Notes under the pieces: generated by a model
Seen by the model: the letters and a program-made list of their open reading frames with translations, nothing else
Told to the model about the DNA's origin: nothing
Database searches by the model: none
Part shown: positions 59,926-64,000 of the stretch, one piece after another
Position numbering within the stretch: position 1 is the stretch's first letter
How the letters are laid out: each line of letters opens with the position of its first letter
From: Lindgomyces ingoldianus
Lineage: Eukaryota > Ascomycota > Dothideomycetes > Pleosporales > Lindgomycetaceae
NCBI RefSeq assembly: GCF_010093535.1
Contig: NW_022985186.1
Span: forward strand, 62,001 to 126,000
Reading direction: 5' to 3'
DNA length: 64,000 bases
Program-made: the position numbers and the translations under genes

Positions 59926-61190
59926 ATCTAGGCAAACTCAGACTCTGCACGCAGCTACATGGAGGCTTTTTAAAGTGACCCAGTCCCGTGATATTTTCTT
60001 CAAACATGCTCTCGTACTCATCCGACATTTCAAACGATAACACTTCATGAGCCGACATTTGACATGAATGCAGTTATGGGGCTTTGAAAGGTTACTATCG
60101 TCGGCGTGGATTCAGTGCGCGAGGCATTGGAGTCAGGAGACAAGATTGCAACAGCTAAGGTCGGCCCAATGTTGAGGCTCTACTTTATCTTTAAATTCGG
60201 TTAGGGCTTGTGGAGACTTGTACCCAATGGGCCAGGGAGTTCCAAGACGTTAATACGGTCCACCGTGTTCCGCAATCGGCAGATAAACTCATATTTGCGA
60301 TTTGCATCGTCTATCTGTAAAGTTTCGCGGGATTCGCTGTGATGATAACCTACCAGTAGAAATGATCACTCCACCACCGTTAATAGACTTCGAACCAACC
60401 GAGTTTGCATGCTGAATATTGCCGAGAACAGCCCTGATATTACCGATCTATCCTGGTAGGGCACCGCCTTTACCTTACAGCTTTCAACATTCAGTCAACA
60501 CCAGACCCAGCTTCGAAGGCTATCATGCATCAAATAGCCTTTTTCTGGGACACCTTATATGGCGGCCTATTTCTAGGATATCTTATCGATGGCCCAGTTC
60601 TGGACCACCCCCTTCACTAATATGGCTCATTTCTGGGCTTCATTACCAGCTCACCCCTGCAGCTGTCTTTCGCGTAGAGTTGACAGAAAACCATAACAGG
60701 ATTTTTTATAATTACGCTGGCTAACAGAGTAGTGAGGCAGTAATTTCAGGATTTCCGTCGTGTCTCCAGCGCTAGTATGTTGTACCTGATGGAGACATCC
60801 TAATGGCATTGGGCTACACTTGATTTATTCAGACCTGATGCGCGGTACAAGATTCGCACTAGTTCGGCTAGCGTGCAGGATGCATGGGCATCCATCCGAG
60901 GGCGTGATGGTTTCGCAATATCAGACACCACTTAGACTCTGTAGCCGCTACAAGTATGTCTACTTCTTAGTAAGGCACATAAGTTGCAGGGTAGGAAGGA
61001 GATGCAAACCCTACTGCTGCTTAACAGAAGGATTAAGATAAGTACTTTACGCTCCTTTAATATAGATGGGCTACAGACGAGCTACATACAACTACGACAA
61101 CCTTGATGCTGCAAAATTCTAACCAATGCCGCATGCCCGCAATATAGTATTGGGTACCTCCTGTAAGGATTCTCATAAATCGTTCCATCT
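59926..61190. other. GC-balanced region without a confident gene
   Basis: At 60525-60650 a word like ATGGCGGCCTATTTCTAGG recurs three to four times at about 31-bp spacing with decay; one frame reads as a hydrophobic peptide (IAFFWDTLYGGLFLGYLIDG). No family recognised. Confidence 0.4.
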
Positions 61191-61520
61191 CGAGTCGCCC
61201 GGAACCTATCCGAAGGGTCCCCGTATCGGCCCCGACCCTGACTCGACCTGGCTCCGACCCTGCCCTGCCCCCTGCTGGTACCCCTATTCCCCTAAGCATT
61301 TAGTTGCACCTCTCCCCTGTAGCTAGCTTGATAGTTTTCTGATATCCTTTAGTACAAGGCCTATAGGTGTCAATGGAATTCCCAGGACATTGAGTCCCCG
61401 CGCACTCCCATATGCCTCTGAGTGGATTCCTACTGCATTCTGATCCATTGTCTTGCCTGCGCTGTTACACCTCCTGGTTTTGCCAGCTTATTTAGAGACC
61501 CCGCCTCCTTCAGAGACGCG
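61191..61520. repeat. Repeat E, GC-rich copy
   Basis: Un-RIPed partner of 44748-44990. Starts with CCGACCCTG-type repeats (61229-61265). Family unknown; possibly the end of a non-LTR or LTR element. Confidence 0.65.
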
Positions 61521-61595
61521 TCCACCAACTACATCTAGCCTAAACGCTTTAAGGTGTTGCAAATAGACAATATAATTATTTAAGTTGAACAGCTA

Positions 61596-62908
61596 ACCTA
61601 CACTATAGGCAAGTTGCTTACACATCTAAGTTGCTTACTTTTGCTAAGCCTCTACTAAACTACTTTTTCTACACTAATATATTCCTAACAACACTACTTA
61701 AATATGCTAAAAGAATATTAGATATAGCTTATACTCTAAGCTTTTAAATAAGACATAACACTTTTAAAGTAACATGCTGCAGCTATGTATAAAGTCTTTT
61801 AAAAATAATAAATATCTAAAGTACTAAATAACATTTATAAGCTAATTTTATAGCTAACTTGTAAAAGCTAGTAATAATAAAAACTACGTAATTATTAAGT
61901 ATATACTTAAGCTATATATATAAGAATTTTTCTCTTAGCTAGCAGCTATAGCTAATATAACTAATTCTTTACACACTAAGCATAATCTAGGCTATATTAG
62001 CATAAACTAGCTTAGTATATTTATAAAGTGTTATTTAAAGCTTAAAGTAAAGTTTAAGTATAACTATAACTATAAAAAAAGCTTTTTATAAAAGTTCTAA
62101 AGTAATTTAAAGCTAGTTTAACTTTATATAGAATATTAAAGCTAAGTATATTATTTAGAATAATAACATGTATAACTTTAATAAGATAGGCTTTATAATA
62201 AGCTAAATATTTACTAACTATACTTATACTTAAAACTTTAGTTTAAGCTTTAAATAATACTTTATAAACATACTAGGCTAGTTTATCCTAATATAGCTTT
62301 AATTATACTTAGTGTGTAAAAAATTAGCTATATTAGCTGTTTGCAGTTACAGAGCTCTCCATGCGCTAGCCACCAACACTCCTTTGGCGTACTGCTGCCT
62401 AGCAATGCCACCTGCTGCAGCCTAGAGCTATTGGTGGCCTTAAGTCACATGATGGGTTCATCTAGTACTATATAAACCCGTAGTTGCCCTCCTTTAGCAA
62501 TACAATCCAGTTTCTCATGTCTTTGGTGCTCCACATAGCTTCACATTAGCTATAGCAATTAGCTAAAAAGAAAAACCTTACACATATAGCTTAATTATGT
62601 GCTTAATAATTACCTACTTTTTATTATTACCTAGCCTTTATAAGTTAGCTATAGAATTAGCTTATAAAAGTTATCTAGTGTGTTAGTTATTTATTATTTT
62701 TAAAAAAAACCTTATACATAGCTACAGTATATTGCTTTAAAAGTGTTATGTTTTATTAAAAAGCCTAAAGTGTAAGCTGTATTTAATGTTTTTTTACTGC
62801 GTCTAAGTAGTGTTGTTAGAAATGCATTAGTATAGAAAAAGTAGTTTAGTAAAGTCTTTATAAAAGTAAACAACTTAAGTGTGTAAGCAACTTGCCTGTA
62901 GAGTATGT
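61596..62908. mobile_element. Foldback pogo derivative, complete (about 1,100 bp) with a solo LTR inside
   Basis: TA at 61594-61595 and 62909-62910. Family A 5' termini at both ends, long left arm, short right arm, with the same inner junction as A1 in reverse orientation (AATATTTACTAACTATACTT). Removing the solo LTR and one duplication leaves 1,100 bp, close to the 1,092 bp of A1. Confidence 0.8.
62338..62545 (-). repeat. Solo LTR (208 bp), not RIPed
   Basis: On the minus strand it starts TGTGAAGCTATGTGG and ends CTGCAAACA, flanked by TTAGC (62333-62337 and 62546-62550). On the plus strand it has TATATAAACCC at about 62470. GC-balanced inside an AT-rich host, so younger than the host's RIP, or too short for RIP. 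Confidence 0.85.
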
Positions 62909-62910
62909 TA

Positions 62911-64000
62911 AAGTAACTTAATATAAATTTCTTTCAAGTGTTATATACACTGTATTACTTACTATAAAATTTAGATTATATTTTTTTTATTTACTTAAGT
63001 TACTTATTACTACTAGGCTTATATAATGCCCTTTTAGGCTATCTCTATAGTAAGCTACACTATGTTATAATAAGTTTTAGCATAGCTTTAAGCCTCTTTA
63101 TATAACATTTACTTATATATAGAAATTAATTACTTAGTCTATTTCTTTTAGTTTTACTAGCAAGTTAGTTAGTAACTAAATTTAATTTTAAATAGTAATA
63201 GTGTAGTTATCTTATAAAGTAATATAGCTTATACCTAATCTATGCATAGTAGAATGTCTAACTAGTTATCTTAGTAGTAGTTTATAAAAGAGTGTAAGCA
63301 CTAGTTAAAATACTAGTCTAGAACCTCTACATTACTATCTATTTATAAGTAGTAAGGTGCTAAAAGCTTTTACTTTATTTTTATAACTTAGTAAAGCTTA
63401 TTTATAAACTTTAAAGTAAATTAAAAACTTTACTTAAAAATAATAGACTTTAAAAAGCTAAAGAGACACTAGGTATAGTAATAGTATAAGTTAGCTATGT
63501 TTTTTACTATTATTATTTTATAGTATAGTAGTAAGAAGTAGCATTTACTTTAGCAGTTTACTACTATGAAAGTGTTATTATACTTTTTTTTATCTAGTAA
63601 GAATAACTTAAAGTTTATAAAAACATTTTACTAAACATGCTACAAAATAAGTAGTAACTTAACTAGTTCTAGAGTTTTATCTTAAAGTGTATAGCTTTAT
63701 CAATAGGCTTTACACACTATAGCTAAGTTAGCAACATTTTAGCTTATGTAGAGCTAGTAGCATTAGTTATGTAGTAGTTTTAAAGTCTTTTTTTTACTTT
63801 AGTAAGTAGTTACTTAAGTTATATAAACTATATAAATAAAATAAGTGTATATAAAGTAGACAACTAAAACTACTAGTTTCTTACTATTAAATATAAAAAG
63901 CTTTTACTTATAAGCTTTTATAGAATCTTTACTTTATTTTAGGCTTACTTTTATTATAGCTGTAAGCTTATATAGTTTTAGTTTACTTTAAGAACATAGT
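62911..64000. other. AT-rich RIPed sequence, unidentified
   Basis: Strongly AT-rich with no open frames of note. Probably a degraded transposon, but I cannot assign it. Confidence 0.4.

Noticed and set aside
1..64000. Starship-type giant element
   Set aside because: No DUF3435 tyrosine-recombinase captain was recognised and the layout is explained by ordinary nested transposons.
1..64000. tRNA and rRNA genes
   Set aside because: No stretch with the internal promoter boxes and cloverleaf, and no rRNA core motif, was found by eye; a covariance-model search would be needed to exclude degraded copies.

Overview
The window looks like a repeat-rich, AT-rich compartment of a filamentous ascomycete genome (Pezizomycotina; a dothideomycete is my best guess, from the gene and transposon types, not proven). 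Most of it has the signature of repeat-induced point mutation (RIP). Recognisable transposon reading frames are full of TAG/TAA where the family has CAG/CAA, TA dinucleotides are in great excess, and some repeat pairs survive as one GC-balanced and one C-to-T/G-to-A degraded copy. Genes occur only in small GC-balanced islands. I found no rRNA, tRNA or CRISPR.

Layout. 1-5.7 kb: 3' end of a Ty3/Gypsy chromovirus, then a RIPed Ty1/Copia element carrying a 321-bp MITE. 5.7-13.8 kb (island 1): a broken duplicate of the N-terminus of the CLASP gene stu1, a degenerate low-complexity ORF, and an F-box gene broken by a frameshift and by a 3,070-bp hAT element with a perfect 8-bp target duplication. 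13.8-32.3 kb: one nested block of pogo/Fot1-like elements. A foldback pogo derivative holds a full pogo (A2). A2 holds a second full pogo (A3) and, separately, a TIR element with 5-bp duplication. A3 holds a 1,132-bp deleted pogo (B1) and a 7.2-kb Copia element. Removing the insertions gives 1,861 and 1,862 bp for the two host elements, which supports the reconstruction. 32.3-34.4 kb (island 2): one intact four-exon gene for an SMP-C2 lipid-transfer/membrane-tethering protein. 34.4-43 kb: a third pogo family (C, 1,838 bp) and a complete Ty3/Gypsy element (5,660 bp, TSD GACTT). 43-52 kb: pogo fragments, a solo LTR, a Tc1/mariner element, a second 1,132-bp deleted pogo (B2) and an unidentified degraded reading frame. 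52.2-61.6 kb (island 3): a 30-bp minisatellite, a kinase-like pseudogene, several degenerate ORFs and one intact orphan ORF of 344 residues. 61.6-64 kb: a second foldback element with a young solo LTR inside, then featureless AT-rich DNA.

Only two protein-coding genes look intact: the SMP-C2 gene (32646-34255, minus) and the 344-residue ORF (58891-59925, plus). The most interesting structural signals are: (1) three pogo families with unrelated TIR motifs that all carry two direct repeats at exactly 17-bp spacing; (2) a 4.54-kb unidentified element with perfect 44-bp inverted termini nested in a MITE family that makes 5-bp target duplications; (3) a foldback pogo family with 5' ends at both termini; (4) sharp RIP boundaries that leave element ends unmutated.
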